A DNA stretch of 64,000 bases from Bacteroidia bacterium (GTDB taxonomy: Bacteria; Bacteroidota; Bacteroidia; Bacteroidales; Azobacteroidaceae): positions 14,421 through 78,420 of the forward strand of contig BNXY01000006.1 in assembly GCA_025999935.1 (NCBI GenBank). The letters run 5' to 3'. The notes below the pieces were generated by a model that was not told the origin of the DNA, made no database searches, and saw only the letters and a list, made by a program, of their open reading frames with translations. The position numbers and the translations under genes are program-made. Of the stretch, positions 1-9,829 are shown in pieces (the stretch's first letter is position 1; each line of letters opens with the position of its first letter).

Positions 1-2
1 AA

Positions 3-773
3 ATACCTATTTATAATCCATTCTCTACCCTATTATTATTTGAAAATAACGAGTTTAGTAATTATTGGTTTCGCACCGGTACGCCTACTTTTTTAATAGA
101 ATTGCTTAAAACGCGAAATAGACTTGAACCTATATTAGAACCGATAACGGTTAATTCGAGCGCATTTGACAGTTTTAATCCCCAATTTATCACTGAAATT
201 CCTTTATTATTTCAGACCGGTTATTTGACTATTAAACACAAAGCGTTTATTCAGGGTCGTCCGCACTACACGATTGAAATGCCTAATTTGGAAGTCAGAG
301 AATCGATGGTAAAATACCTGTTAAGTACTTACAGTCATTACCCCGTAGAGCGGGAAGATGATTTGAAAGAACGTATGCAACAGCAACTTTTAGCGAATGA
401 TGCCGGCGGTTTAGAACAAAGTCTTCGTGAAATGTTGGCAAGTATTCCTTACCCCTTGCATATTGGAAAAGAAGCCTATTATCATTCCTTACTTCTCTTG
501 TGGCTCAAATTACTTGGATTTGATATTCAAGGCGAGATAATGACCAATATTGGGCGAATTGATGCGATATGGAAATTTCCAGGACATACCATTATAGCTG
601 AAGTGAAATATCAACCTCAAGAAGAATCTATATCTGCTTTGTTGGATAATGCGATTAAGCAAATAAAAGAAAAACAATATGCAGACCGCTTCAACGATGG
701 GCAAAAAATATCTTTATTAGCCGTGGCTTTTGCAGGAAAAGAGATCGGATGCAGAATAATTCAACAAAAATAA
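3..773 (+). CDS. AAA-ATPase-like / PD-(D/E)XK nuclease family protein, 3' part
   Basis: The reading frame is open from the window edge, so the N-terminal ATPase part lies outside and only the last 256 residues are seen. Translated from base 3 the protein contains YNPFS and NYWFRTGTPTFL, typical of the linker after the ATPase module in the large Bacteroidetes family of AAA-ATPase-like (DUF1703-type) proteins. The C-terminal 100 residues hold the nuclease-like core: an Asp in GRIDAIW followed by Glu-x-Lys in IIAEVKY, the PD-(D/E)XK pattern. Family members are usually about 520 residues, so roughly half is missing. Their function is not established; defence or mobile-element roles have been suggested. 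A TTG codon at 102 could be mistaken for the start, but the frame clearly continues upstream. The SulP gene converges from the other side 11 bases downstream. Confidence 0.8.
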   Translation: MPIYNPFSTLLLFENNEFSNYWFRTGTPTFLIELLKTRNRLEPILEPITVNSSAFDSFNPQFITEIPLLFQTGYLTIKHKAFIQGRPHYTIEMPNLEVRESMVKYLLSTYSHYPVEREDDLKERMQQQLLANDAGGLEQSLREMLASIPYPLHIGKEAYYHSLLLLWLKLLGFDIQGEIMTNIGRIDAIWKFPGHTIIAEVKYQPQEESISALLDNAIKQIKEKQYADRFNDGQKISLLAVAFAGKEIGCRIIQQK

Positions 774-784
774 ATTGAAATGTA

Positions 785-2479
785 TTATTTTATTAATTCA
801 TCCGCCCGCTCTAACGCCTCATTGATATTGCTGCAAATATTTTCCTTGCCTACTTTATTTGCAAATCCGGATTTATCAAGCATTGCCTTGATTTTGTCGT
901 TTACGCCGGAAAGAACCAATTGAATATTTTCCTGATGCGATAAACGGTAAAGGCTTTCCAAGTTATGCAATCCGGTAGAATCCATAAACGGTACTTTTCG
1001 CATACGGATGATGCGAACTTTGGGTCGTTTGGAATTCATTAAACGCATACTTTCTTCAAATTTATTGGCGATTCCAAAAAAGAAAGGGCCGTCAATTTCG
1101 TAAACTTCCACGCCTGTTGGTAAAATCAATTTATCATTATCCGCCATTTTTTCTGCGTCCCTTTCCATATTCAATTCGTCTTTGATGACGGAAATATTTG
1201 AAGTTTCTGAAACTCGTTTTACCAAAAGCACCATAGCCAGCAAAATACCTACTTCAATGGCAATGGTTAAATCGAAAATTACAGTCAAAAAGAAAGTAAC
1301 CAACAGGATGGCAACATCCGATTTCGGGTTTTTCAATAAAGAAAGGAAAACTCGCCATTCACTCATGTTGTAAGCCACAATAATTAAAACGCCTGCCAAA
1401 CAAGCCATTGGGATGTGTTTGGTCAGCGGACTGAGAAAAAGCAATATCAACAACAAAACCACGGCATGAATAATGCCTGCAACAGGACTTCTTCCACCGT
1501 TTTTGATGTTGGTCATGGTTCTTGCAATGGCGCCCGTAACAGGGATTCCACCGAACAAAGGCACGATAACGTTGGCGGCTCCCTGGGCGATTAATTCCGT
1601 ATTGGAATTTTGTTTATCGCCGGTAATACCGTCTGCAACTGTTGCCGAAAGCAGGGATTCGATGGCGCCCAGCATGGCAATCGTAAACGCAGCAGGCAAG
1701 AGCAAGTTGATGGTGGACAGATTGATTGGAACCGGAGTGGGGGAGGGTAGGGAAGCATTAATCTGAAAGCGGTCGCCAATGGTTTCGATGCCGGTAATTC
1801 CCAGATAATTTCTTAGAATATAAACAATAACAGTCATCAGAATAATAGCAGTCAGGGAACCCGGTATTTTTTTTATGATTTTTTGAGAATAAACAATGAT
1901 AAGGACACTCAAAACGCCTACAATTATCGAACCCGGATTCAGGGTAGTGAAAACTTTTCCGTAAGCTATCCATTTAGAAATGAAATCAGCCGGCACACTT
2001 TCCATGCTTAGTCCGAAAAAATCTTTCATTTGGGTAGTAAAAATTGTTAGGGCGATACCACTTGTAAAACCGACGATGATAGGGTAGGGCATGAACTTAA
2101 TGATGGTGCCCAGCCGAAGCAATCCCATACCAATCAGCATCAATCCGGCTAAAACGGTAGCGACAGCCAATCCGCCCAATCCGAATTGTTGGATAATTCC
2201 GTAAACGATAACGATGAATGCGCCGGTTGGGCCGCCGATTTGGACGGAGCTTCCACCCAAGAAAGAAACGATAAATCCGCCGATAATAGCAGTTATCAAA
2301 CCTTTTTCGGGACTAACTCCCGATGCGATACCGAATGCGATGGCCAAAGGCAAAGCGACGATTCCAACGATTATTCCGGCCATTAAATCGGTCATGAATT
2401 TTTCTTTGGAATAATTTTTCAGCGAGGTAAATAATTTCGGTTTAAAATCCGGATTCACCTTTGAATTTAAAAGATTCAT
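785..2479 (-). CDS. SulP-family inorganic anion transporter with STAS domain
   Basis: A 564-residue inner-membrane protein of the SulP/SLC26 family, predicted to move sulfate, bicarbonate or a related anion. The N-terminus carries the family signature region (LMAGIIVGIVALPLAIAFG, about residues 33-51, then GGSSVQIGGPTGAF). Roughly a dozen hydrophobic segments follow to about residue 425. A cytoplasmic STAS domain occupies about residues 455-560, with the conserved DSTGLHNLESL segment that corresponds to the anti-sigma-antagonist fold. Length is normal for bacterial members. The gene stands alone, converging on the preceding nuclease gene and divergent from the TPR lipoprotein gene. A TAACTTTG -7 box lies 25 bases upstream. 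The substrate cannot be told from sequence. Confidence 0.93.
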   Translation of the reverse strand: MNLLNSKVNPDFKPKLFTSLKNYSKEKFMTDLMAGIIVGIVALPLAIAFGIASGVSPEKGLITAIIGGFIVSFLGGSSVQIGGPTGAFIVIVYGIIQQFGLGGLAVATVLAGLMLIGMGLLRLGTIIKFMPYPIIVGFTSGIALTIFTTQMKDFFGLSMESVPADFISKWIAYGKVFTTLNPGSIIVGVLSVLIIVYSQKIIKKIPGSLTAIILMTVIVYILRNYLGITGIETIGDRFQINASLPSPTPVPINLSTINLLLPAAFTIAMLGAIESLLSATVADGITGDKQNSNTELIAQGAANVIVPLFGGIPVTGAIARTMTNIKNGGRSPVAGIIHAVVLLLILLFLSPLTKHIPMACLAGVLIIVAYNMSEWRVFLSLLKNPKSDVAILLVTFFLTVIFDLTIAIEVGILLAMVLLVKRVSETSNISVIKDELNMERDAEKMADNDKLILPTGVEVYEIDGPFFFGIANKFEESMRLMNSKRPKVRIIRMRKVPFMDSTGLHNLESLYRLSHQENIQLVLSGVNDKIKAMLDKSGFANKVGKENICSNINEALERADELIK

Positions 2480-2503
2480 TATACACTATTTTAAAAAACG
2501 GTG

Positions 2504-2511
2504 CAAAGTTA
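2504..2511 (-). promoter_or_regulatory. Bacteroides-type -7 box for the SulP gene
   Basis: TAACTTTG on the minus strand matches the TAnnTTTG consensus exactly and lies 25 bases upstream of the SulP start. No good -33 TTTG is found at the expected spacing, so this is half a promoter by sequence. Confidence 0.45.
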
Positions 2512-2633
2512 CAAAAAACGGTCGGAAGTTAAAAGCAATTGATTAACTATCCAACACACCTAACCTTATTACCTCATTTGGCGCCTGTTTTCTTACGAAT
2601 TACTTGTTGGTATTCTACTTGATTGCTTTTTTA

Positions 2634-2665
2634 TTTGCAATAGTAAAAAAAAGGAATTATATTTG
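2634..2665 (+). promoter_or_regulatory. Bacteroides-type promoter for the TPR lipoprotein gene
   Basis: A -33 TTTG (2634-2637) and a -7 TATATTTG (2658-2665) are separated by 20 bases, matching the Bacteroidetes primary-sigma consensus in all fixed positions. The predicted transcript would begin about 15 bases before the ATG at 2687. Confidence 0.65.
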
Positions 2666-2686
2666 CAATTGAAATAAGTGAATGAT

Positions 2687-3835
2687 ATGAAAATTTTGCT
2701 AACCACAAAAACCAGCTGGTTTTCATGCCTGCTATTGGCGGCATGTTTTTCTTGTTCGAGATCCTCTTTGGATGTTGAAAATATTTTCAGTCAAGTTGAA
2801 AATATTGTTGAGTTACAGCCGGATAGCGCTATTATTCTGCTTGATTCTATTTTATACCCGGAAGACCTTCGGAAGAGTCAATGGAATAAATATACGCTTT
2901 TGCAAGTTCAGGCAAAGGACAAAAGCTATCGGGACATTGCATCCGATACGGTTATTTTTGCGGTAAAGAATTACTATCTCCAAAAGAAAAATTTTCGTAA
3001 TGCCGCGCTGGCTGCCTTTTATTCCGGAAGAGTCTATCAATCACGGAACGATTTTAAGCAAGCCATATCGGCTTATTTGCAAGCCGAAACGATTTCCCAA
3101 AAAACAGAAGATGATAAACAAAAAGGACTGATTCAATATTTCATTGGAGGCGCTTATTATGAACATGAAAATTATTCTGAGGCGATTGACCATTTCATAG
3201 CAGCCCAACAATATTTTAGCCGCTCTTCCGACAATGATAAACGGGAAATACAAACTCTCAATATTATCGGAAGCAGCTATTTTATGCAAGAAAATAGGGA
3301 CAGCGCTTTTATCTATTTTAATAAAGCCTTGCAGTTAGCAAAAGCATACAACGATACCGTTGTAGATAAAGAGTTAGAATCCACTATCCATTTAAATCTG
3401 GCGCATCTGTATTATGAACTTCAGCAAAAAGATTCAGCAAACTTTTATTTCAATACCGCATTGGATTTTTTTGAAGCGAACGACAAAATATCCTCTCTTT
3501 CCAACGCTTACAATTTATTTTCCCAATTAGAAGAAAAAGGCGGTAATTATAGAAAAGCATTGGAATATCATCAAAAACATACCCAATATTTAGAGACGAT
3601 AATAGGAGAAATAGAAAATAATAGCCTGCGGGAAATTAAGAGAAAATACCATTTGAAGAAAATCCGGAATGAAAAAGACCGGCTGCTTATTAAGCGGCAA
3701 TGGATTTTTTTGGATTTTTTGATAATCTTACTTGTAGTCGGAATCATTTCTTTTTATTTGTACAGTAAAAACTTACAAGAAGAAGCCATCCGATTAAAAA
3801 TGGAAATATGGCACAAGTTAGGAATTAAGCCCTGA
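2687..3835 (+). CDS. TPR-repeat lipoprotein with C-terminal membrane anchor
   Basis: A 382-residue protein. The ATG at 2687 is preferred over an upstream GTG (2678) because it places a lipoprotein signal directly at the N-terminus: basic start, hydrophobic run and lipobox LAAC with Cys20. The body is alpha-helical with several degenerate TPR units from about residue 80 to 300 (for example AALAAFYSGRVYQS, KGLIQYFIGGAYYEHENYSEAIDHF, HLNLAHLYYELQQKDSA). A single membrane segment follows near residues 343-362 (FLDFLIILLVVGIISFYLY), then only about 20 residues. Bacteroidetes have many TPR-transmembrane regulators that continue into a coiled coil and a LuxR-like HTH, as does the gene at 44955. This one stops before that part, so it is either a short form or a truncated sensor. 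No partner gene is adjacent. Confidence 0.8.
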   Translation: MKILLTTKTSWFSCLLLAACFSCSRSSLDVENIFSQVENIVELQPDSAIILLDSILYPEDLRKSQWNKYTLLQVQAKDKSYRDIASDTVIFAVKNYYLQKKNFRNAALAAFYSGRVYQSRNDFKQAISAYLQAETISQKTEDDKQKGLIQYFIGGAYYEHENYSEAIDHFIAAQQYFSRSSDNDKREIQTLNIIGSSYFMQENRDSAFIYFNKALQLAKAYNDTVVDKELESTIHLNLAHLYYELQQKDSANFYFNTALDFFEANDKISSLSNAYNLFSQLEEKGGNYRKALEYHQKHTQYLETIIGEIENNSLREIKRKYHLKKIRNEKDRLLIKRQWIFLDFLIILLVVGIISFYLYSKNLQEEAIRLKMEIWHKLGIKP

Positions 3836-3844
3836 GGAAGCATC

Positions 3845-3889
3845 AAATCTTTTTTCAATTTTTAATCTATTACAAACAAAAAAAGATTT
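3845..3889 (+). terminator. AT-rich hairpin after the TPR gene
   Basis: AAATCTTTTTT (3845-3855) is followed by its reverse complement AAAAAAGATTT (3879-3889) with a 23-base loop, 10 bases past the stop codon. The stem is weak and AT-rich, so termination is plausible but not certain. Confidence 0.35.
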
Positions 3890-3964
3890 AACCATTTTTT
3901 GGCATATATAGCACTTTTTCTTGTAATACTTCGCCGGATAATTATCTAATTCAATAAATTTTAT

Positions 3965-3972
3965 TATTTTTG
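3965..3972 (+). promoter_or_regulatory. -7 box upstream of the acidic protein gene
   Basis: TATTTTTG matches TAnnTTTG and lies 17 bases before the ATG at 3990. No matching -33 TTTG is present at 19-21 bases upstream. Confidence 0.4.
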
Positions 3973-3989
3973 TCGAAAAAACAATTATT

Positions 3990-5450
3990 ATGTCCAAGAA
4001 GAAAACAACATCAAAAACTCAAGAGTTAAGTCCTGAGAAATACATTCGCCAAAAGTCACAGAATCTTCCTATTTTTAAATGCTGGATTAATACGGGCTGG
4101 GACGATGAAAAATTTGCACAGATTATTATTTCCCGAAAACACGCAAACGGCAACCTGACGGCTTGCGTTTATTTGACCGATTTAGCTTGTTTAGGTGTAA
4201 AAGATACCGACTATTTTTTTAATGTTCCGGTCGAAACGTTGGAAGAAAAGTTAAACCAAAATCCAAGTATGAAATTTGATGAAATTTCTTACCCCTTGGC
4301 ACACAATATTATTTATGCAGCCATTGAATTTGCCGAAGAATATGGTTTTGAACCGCATAAAGATTATACGCAAACGACTTATTTTTTCTTGGAAGAAGAC
4401 ACAGACGACATTCCTTTGATAGAAATTGAATGTGGAAGCAAAAAAGATAGAAAACCATTGTATATAAATGCCGGACATGATAGCCCTGCACGAGCAAAGC
4501 AAATTATCGCTCAATTGGAAAAAACAGCAGGCAACGGAAATTTTAATTTCATTACTGAAATAGATGGGGATCACGAGGATTATGAGGACGAAGATGAGGA
4601 TTTTGATGAGGACGAAGACGAGGAGGATTTCAAAGAAGAATTTGACATGGCTCAAGAACTACTCAAATTAGACAAAGAAGAACAAAAAGCCCTGTTTTTT
4701 GAATTGGCCAAAATAAATGAAAAGGAATCGTCCCCCAAAGATTTTAAGAAATGGCTGATATTAGCCAATCTATTGATTTGGGATATTGTTGATGAGAAAG
4801 CAATAGATAAATATATGGATATAATCGAAAAAGATTTGGATTATTCTGTTATAGAAATAGATGAATTACCTAACAGCCTTTTTGCAGGCATACAAGATAA
4901 AGACCCGGACATAATTTGTAATTTATTCTATGACACGCTTGATGTGATAAGCGATGATATAAAAAGAGCGGAACAGGCTTTAAAAGAATTTCGCGATGAA
5001 ATGGGCGATGTTCCGGTTGCCGCCTTCATGGAATTACAATATCTGGCAAAAAAAAGCAAAAAGAAATATACCAAAAAGTTGGAAGAATATTATACGAAAT
5101 ATCCGGATTATTTATTGATTCGGCTAAAATGGCATATCCATTTATTTGAAACCCAAAAAAACATTTTTCAAAGGAATATCAATGTCATGAATCTTAAATC
5201 GCTGTTATCCGAATCAAATCAAGTAACTTATTATGAATCAGACGCGTTTATGGCTGCTTACATGGCTTTTTGTATATTATCTGACAATGATAATCCGGAA
5301 GATATGCTCACCAAAATTATTACTTTTGAAAAATATCTGAGCATCAATGATTTTTTGGTAAATAAAGATGCGCTTAATGAACTATCATCCTTTCTGTTCA
5401 TTGCAAAAATAGCGAAATTGACTGATTATTTTAAAAATACCAACACCTGA
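3990..5450 (+). CDS. Conserved-looking protein of unknown function with acidic linker
   Basis: A 486-residue soluble protein with no signal peptide or membrane segment. I do not recognise a named family. Three parts are visible. Residues 1-190 form a compact N-terminal module with conserved-looking stretches (CWINTGWDDEKFAQIIISRK, LTDLACLGVKD). Residues about 195-222 are an Asp/Glu-rich low-complexity linker. Residues about 225-486 are helical and Lys/Glu-rich, with a weakly repeat-like layout that could be an alpha-solenoid. The start codon follows a good -7 box. It ends 9 bases before the aminotransferase gene and may be cotranscribed with it, although no functional link is evident. Confidence 0.7.
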   Translation: MSKKKTTSKTQELSPEKYIRQKSQNLPIFKCWINTGWDDEKFAQIIISRKHANGNLTACVYLTDLACLGVKDTDYFFNVPVETLEEKLNQNPSMKFDEISYPLAHNIIYAAIEFAEEYGFEPHKDYTQTTYFFLEEDTDDIPLIEIECGSKKDRKPLYINAGHDSPARAKQIIAQLEKTAGNGNFNFITEIDGDHEDYEDEDEDFDEDEDEEDFKEEFDMAQELLKLDKEEQKALFFELAKINEKESSPKDFKKWLILANLLIWDIVDEKAIDKYMDIIEKDLDYSVIEIDELPNSLFAGIQDKDPDIICNLFYDTLDVISDDIKRAEQALKEFRDEMGDVPVAAFMELQYLAKKSKKKYTKKLEEYYTKYPDYLLIRLKWHIHLFETQKNIFQRNINVMNLKSLLSESNQVTYYESDAFMAAYMAFCILSDNDNPEDMLTKIITFEKYLSINDFLVNKDALNELSSFLFIAKIAKLTDYFKNTNT

Positions 5451-5459
5451 CATTACGCG

Positions 5460-6611
5460 ATGAAACCCATACAAATGGTGGATTTAACTTCCCAATATGC
5501 ACGGATACAAGCTGAAATGGACAAAGCCGTTTTGGAAGTTATCCGTTCGGGAAAATACATCAATGGGGATGCAGTACAGGCATTTGCTGCCGAACTTTCG
5601 CAACAGGTCGGCGCCAATTACGCGATTCCTTGCGCCAACGGAACCGATGCGCTCCAAATCGCCTTGATGGCTTTGGATTTGCAGCCGGGAGATGAGGTAA
5701 TTGTTCCGGCTTTCAATTATGTGGCAAGCGCAGAGGCTGTTGCCTTGTTGAAACTGAAACCGGTTTTGGTCGATGTCAATCCGCAGACGTTTAATGTAGA
5801 TGTAGATAAAATAGCAGATGCCATCTCTCCAAAAACAAAAGCCATTATTCCGGTGCACCTTTTCGGACAGTCCGCCGATATGGAACCCATCCTGAAAATC
5901 GCCAATGAAAACGGGCTTTTTGTCGTAGAAGACAATGCCCAAAGCATCGGTTCGATTTATTCTTTTTCTGACGGAGAACAAAAACAAACCGGAACCATCG
6001 GCGATATCGGAACATTGTCATTTTTTCCAACTAAAAACTTGGGCTGCTATGGCGACGGCGGGGCGATGCTGACCAATAATGAAACATTGGCAAAAAAACT
6101 CAAAATAATTGCCGCACACGGACAATCTAAAAAATATACACACGAATTGCTTGGCTGCAATTCTCGTTTAGATACGCTTCAAGCAGCCATTTTAAAAGTA
6201 AAATTGCCTTATTTGGAATCTTATAGCATGGCACGGCAAAAAGTTGCAGCCCAATATAATGAAGGCTTAAAAACATTGACTAATTTGTTGGAAACCCCTT
6301 GCCACATTCCCAATTCAACGCATGTATATAATCAATACACCTTGAAAATAAAGCACAATCGGCGGGATGATTTGCAAAAATACCTGAAAGAAAAAGGCGT
6401 TCCGACCATGGTTTATTATCCCCTATCCTTACAGCAACAACCTGCTTTTTGTCATTGCGGGCTTGACCGGCAATCCCCCATTATACGTATCGGAAGTGAT
6501 TTAAGCGAAACGGAACAACTTTGCCAATCCGTATTGTCTTTGCCGATGCATACGGAATTGGACGAGGAGCAAATTCGGTATATTATTGAACAAATTATGA
6601 AATATGAATAA
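5460..6611 (+). CDS. DegT/DnrJ/EryC1/StrS-family sugar aminotransferase (WbpE/WlbC-like)
   Basis: A 383-residue PLP-dependent nucleotide-sugar aminotransferase. The N-terminus ([19 protein letters not shown]), the substrate loop [12 protein letters not shown] and the PLP-lysine region [16 protein letters not shown] (Lys near residue 194) are all typical of the family. The nearest relatives by feel are WbpE/WlbC, which aminate UDP-2-acetamido-3-oxo-glucuronate; the following gene is the matching acetyltransferase, with which it overlaps by 8 bases. From residue 331 a stretch encoded by a palindromic repeat arm (reading [10 protein letters not shown]) sits just before the conserved VLSLPMH motif, where relatives have an unrelated loop. 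The frame stays open, so the enzyme may still be functional. The oxidoreductase and dehydrogenase steps of such a pathway are not in this window. Confidence 0.88.
   Translation: MKPIQMVDLTSQYARIQAEMDKAVLEVIRSGKYINGDAVQAFAAELSQQVGANYAIPCANGTDALQIALMALDLQPGDEVIVPAFNYVASAEAVALLKLKPVLVDVNPQTFNVDVDKIADAISPKTKAIIPVHLFGQSADMEPILKIANENGLFVVEDNAQSIGSIYSFSDGEQKQTGTIGDIGTLSFFPTKNLGCYGDGGAMLTNNETLAKKLKIIAAHGQSKKYTHELLGCNSRLDTLQAAILKVKLPYLESYSMARQKVAAQYNEGLKTLTNLLETPCHIPNSTHVYNQYTLKIKHNRRDDLQKYLKEKGVPTMVYYPLSLQQQPAFCHCGLDRQSPIIRIGSDLSETEQLCQSVLSLPMHTELDEEQIRYIIEQIMKYE
6450..6478. repeat. Palindromic repeat arm inside the aminotransferase gene
   Basis: The 29 bases begin TGTCATTGCGGGCTTGACC and form one self-complementary arm of the repeat family seen complete at 24167-24247. 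It is read in frame as [10 protein letters not shown] at residues 331-340 of the aminotransferase. The stem pairs TTGCGGG with CCGGCAA, imperfectly. Confidence 0.75.
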
Positions 6612-7107
6612 CTATCAAGCGCATCCTACAGCCATTATCGATGCTGGTGCAATCATTGGAAAAGGTACGAAAATCTGGCATTTCTCACACATCATGCCTG
6701 AAGCGGTAATTGGCGAAAACTGCAATATTGGGCAAAATGTGGTCATTTCTCCGAAAGTGATTTTGGGAAATAATGTCAAAGTACAGAACAATGTATCGAT
6801 CTATACCGGAGTGATTTGTGAAGACGATGTATTCTTAGGCCCAAGTTGCGTATTTACCAATGTGATTAATCCGCGCAGTTTTATTTCCCGAAAAGGCGAA
6901 TTTCTTCCAACTGTGGTCAAAAAAGGAGCGACCATCGGAGCCAACGCCACCATTATCTGCGATGTCACTATCGGCGAATACGCTATGATAGGAGCAGGAA
7001 CGGTCGTAACAAAAGATGTTCCGGCTTATGCCCTGATCGTGGGAAATCCCGGAATACAAATTGGAATAGTTGATAAAGAAGGGAATACAATTATATCTCG
7101 TAGCTGA
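6604..7107 (+). CDS. Left-handed beta-helix N-acetyltransferase (WbpD/WlbB-like)
   Basis: A 167-residue hexapeptide-repeat acyltransferase. The hexapeptide pattern runs through most of the chain ([70 protein letters not shown]). His near residue 27 in IWHFSHI corresponds to a position conserved in WlbB-type enzymes, which acetylate the 3-amino group of UDP-2-acetamido-3-amino-glucuronate. The start overlaps the end of the aminotransferase gene by 8 bases, indicating translational coupling and a shared pathway. The product would feed a surface polysaccharide containing a 2,3-diacetamido uronic acid. The 3' end overlaps the convergent protoporphyrinogen oxidase gene by 17 bases. Confidence 0.88.
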   Translation: MNNYQAHPTAIIDAGAIIGKGTKIWHFSHIMPEAVIGENCNIGQNVVISPKVILGNNVKVQNNVSIYTGVICEDDVFLGPSCVFTNVINPRSFISRKGEFLPTVVKKGATIGANATIICDVTIGEYAMIGAGTVVTKDVPAYALIVGNPGIQIGIVDKEGNTIISRS

Positions 7108-8458
7108 TGGTCGCCCCCTGCAAAATCCTATCCGCCATACTGATGCCGTTGCGCAGATTTCCGGCGATAATCAAACCCGGATAACGCTTTTGCAAGCATT
7201 CGATAGTCGCCAGCCGTTCGCCCGTGCTGAGTTCATATTGCGGAATCGCGTGCGTATGACGGAAAATCCGAATCATATCCGGTTCCATAGATGCCGGCAA
7301 TTTGAGCATGGCGTGCAGTTCCTTACAAACTAATTCTTTTAATTCATTATCGGATAGTTGCGTTAGATAATGCTTTTTTATGCCGCCCACATAAAAAGTG
7401 AATAACGTACCGCTTTCCGGAGCGCGTCCCTGAAAACAAGCCGACGGAAACAGAATCCCCAGCACATCTTTTTTCTCAATGGAAGGCACCAATCCGCCGA
7501 AAGCGTTAAACTGCAAACCGCGGGTATCTTTAATTCCCACAGCAATTTCCACCACGGGCGCATATTGAAGATTACTGATTTTATCCATTTCTTCTTTGGC
7601 GATAAAAGGAAGTAAATTAGGCAGAGCATAAGCGCCAACGGTTGTGATTACTTTGGATGCAAGTATGGTTTCCTCTTCCTGAAGAGTAGAAAATGTCACT
7701 TTCCACTGATTTTCAAACGGATGAACAAGAATGTCGGACACCGATAGGCGAATGTTTTCTTTACCGATAGCATCGCCAAGTGCGTTAGTAAGGCTGCTTA
7801 ATCCTCCACGGGTGGAAAAAACTTTTTTGGTAGCCAACCGGTCGCGTTCCGTTTTCGGTTCCTTCGCTTTCGCAATACTTCCGCCTATGAAACTGCCGTA
7901 ATTTTGTTCCAAGTTATATAATTTGGGAAGTGCGTAGCGCGTTATCAATTTCATCGGGTCGCCGGCATAAATGCCTGAAAGAAAAGGGTCAACCGCATAA
8001 TTCACGAAGGATTTACCCAGCCGGCGGTTGGCTAATTCTCCCACCGATTCATCCGGGTTCGTTCCTTTTTTGCGGAAAGGTTCTCCCAAAATGCGGAATT
8101 TATCGGAAAGCGTGAACAAGGGCGTTGTGATACCGCCAATCAATCCGGAAGGTAGTTTGCGAAACCGGTCGCCTTTCCAGATAAGCCGGTTATTCGCGTT
8201 TTCATCGGCAATTTCCAATTCGCAGGCAGGCGATAAGGCATTCAACAATTCGGTAACTTCGGGATGAGAAACGCTTCCGGTGTTAGGTCCGCTTTCAAAC
8301 ACAAAACCGTCTTCTTCAAACGTCCGGATTTGTCCGCCCACCCAATGGTTTTTCTCCAAAAGCAAGACTTTCTTGCCTTCGTTAATCAAATGAAAAGCCG
8401 CGGTTAGTCCAGTGAGACCTGCACCGATGATTACTATGTCTGTGTGTTGTGTTTGCAT
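7091..8458 (-). CDS. hemG: Protoporphyrinogen/coproporphyrinogen oxidase (FAD-dependent)
   Basis: A 455-residue flavoprotein of the HemY/PPOX class (sometimes named hemG in databases), which oxidises protoporphyrinogen IX or coproporphyrinogen III in haem synthesis. It starts with a dinucleotide-binding fold ([18 protein letters not shown], then an acidic residue in [11 protein letters not shown]). The signature [14 protein letters not shown] lies near residues 158-171, and the C-terminal FAD segment contains [19 protein letters not shown]. Length fits the family. It lies 3 bases after hemN in the same direction and ends the minus-strand unit. It is the expected partner of oxygen-independent HemN. 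Confidence 0.92.
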   Translation of the reverse strand: MQTQHTDIVIIGAGLTGLTAAFHLINEGKKVLLLEKNHWVGGQIRTFEEDGFVFESGPNTGSVSHPEVTELLNALSPACELEIADENANNRLIWKGDRFRKLPSGLIGGITTPLFTLSDKFRILGEPFRKKGTNPDESVGELANRRLGKSFVNYAVDPFLSGIYAGDPMKLITRYALPKLYNLEQNYGSFIGGSIAKAKEPKTERDRLATKKVFSTRGGLSSLTNALGDAIGKENIRLSVSDILVHPFENQWKVTFSTLQEEETILASKVITTVGAYALPNLLPFIAKEEMDKISNLQYAPVVEIAVGIKDTRGLQFNAFGGLVPSIEKKDVLGILFPSACFQGRAPESGTLFTFYVGGIKKHYLTQLSDNELKELVCKELHAMLKLPASMEPDMIRIFRHTHAIPQYELSTGERLATIECLQKRYPGLIIAGNLRNGISMADRILQGATISYEI

Positions 8459-8461
8459 TTT

Positions 8462-9829
8462 TTATACCGGTTTAGAAAACGACTTATCCGAATGAAGCAT
8501 CCGCTTGTCCAATGCGGCGGCAATATTGCGCACAAAGAGTGTTCCTTGTGGCGTGACCTGCATCTGTTTTTCATCGAACGTCAAGATACCATCGTTTGCA
8601 AAGGTATAAAAAAGTGCGGAATTATAAGCGGTTGCCTGTTTGATTTTTTCTTCGGAAATGGAAAGTCTGTCCGACAATTCCTGCCAATTCAGACTGTAAT
8701 TGCACATCAAGGTTTCGATTACTTCGCGGACAATTTGGTCTTCTTCATTCAAACGGTAACCTTTCACAGTGGCAAAACCGGTTTCTATTTTTTTGATGTA
8801 ATCTTCGATGTTCTTGCTGTTTTGGGCGTAGGCGTTTGAAAGTTGGCTGATGGCTGTAACCCCAAAAGCATAGACTTGACCGGTGGTGCGGCGGGTACAA
8901 TATCCTTGAAAATTACGGTGCAATTGTCCGTTTTGCAAAGCGGTATATAATTCATCGGTTGCTTTCACAAAATGGTCTAAGCCAATGGCATGGTAACCGG
9001 CTTGTTGCAAGATTTCTTTGGCCGTTTCGTACATTCGGCTTTTTTCTTCCTTGGCGGGAAGTCCGGTTTTTTCCAATACCAATTGTCGCTTATTGACCCA
9101 GGGAACATGCGCGTAGGAAAAAGTAACCAATCGGTCAGGTTGCAGTTCAATGGCGCAGGCAACCGTTTTCGCAAAACTTTTTTCGATTTGCAAAGGCAAT
9201 CCGTAGAGCAAATCCATGTTGATACCGGCATTTTTTTGCCGAAGAATTTGAATAATATTTTCCACAGGCAATAAAGACGGGCGACGATTGACCACTTTCA
9301 ACACCTTTTCGTCAAAATCCTGAATGCCCAGACTGAAACGATTAAATCCGGCATCTGTCAGCGATTGCCAATAATTTTCGTCCAAATAACCCGGATGACA
9401 TTCGATGGCAATTTCGGGTTGGTCGATGCAGGAAAAAGCGGAAAGCAGATGCTCGTTCAATTCTTTCAACACGCTCGCCGGAAGCACAGTAGGCGTACCT
9501 CCGCCATAATGTATTTGTGAAACAGGGCGATGCGTATCCAACAATTTCGCCGTTTTTTCAATTTCCTGATGCACCGCCGAAACATACCGGTCAATCTTTT
9601 CCGGTTTCATTATGGCGAAAGAATTGCATCCGCAATAATGGCAGAGATGGCGGCAAAAAGGGATGTGGATATAAAAGGAAATGCGCTTTTCTCCAACCGT
9701 ATTTGATTCTTTTACAGCTGTTTCATAATCTTTTACCGTAAAAGATTCCTCGAAATAGTTTGCCGGCGGATAACTGGTGTATCGCGGTACTGGCACGTTG
9801 TATTTTGCTAATAATTCAGTTGTTGTCAT
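8462..9829 (-). CDS. hemN: Oxygen-independent coproporphyrinogen III oxidase/dehydrogenase
   Basis: A 455-residue radical-SAM enzyme that decarboxylates coproporphyrinogen III without oxygen. The iron-sulfur motif CxxxCxxCxC reads CRHLCHYCGC near residues 62-71. Family-typical N-terminal text VPRYTSYPPANYF, the segment QIHYGGGTPT and a long C-terminal HemN domain are present, separating it from HemW. The open frame runs further upstream, but the ATG at 9829 is chosen: it begins MTTTELLAKYNVPVPRYTSYP-like sequence as in relatives, and its ATG overlaps the TGA of the preceding transporter gene (ATGA), a typical coupled junction. Confidence 0.93.
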   Translation of the reverse strand: MTTTELLAKYNVPVPRYTSYPPANYFEESFTVKDYETAVKESNTVGEKRISFYIHIPFCRHLCHYCGCNSFAIMKPEKIDRYVSAVHQEIEKTAKLLDTHRPVSQIHYGGGTPTVLPASVLKELNEHLLSAFSCIDQPEIAIECHPGYLDENYWQSLTDAGFNRFSLGIQDFDEKVLKVVNRRPSLLPVENIIQILRQKNAGINMDLLYGLPLQIEKSFAKTVACAIELQPDRLVTFSYAHVPWVNKRQLVLEKTGLPAKEEKSRMYETAKEILQQAGYHAIGLDHFVKATDELYTALQNGQLHRNFQGYCTRRTTGQVYAFGVTAISQLSNAYAQNSKNIEDYIKKIETGFATVKGYRLNEEDQIVREVIETLMCNYSLNWQELSDRLSISEEKIKQATAYNSALFYTFANDGILTFDEKQMQVTPQGTLFVRNIAAALDKRMLHSDKSFSKPV

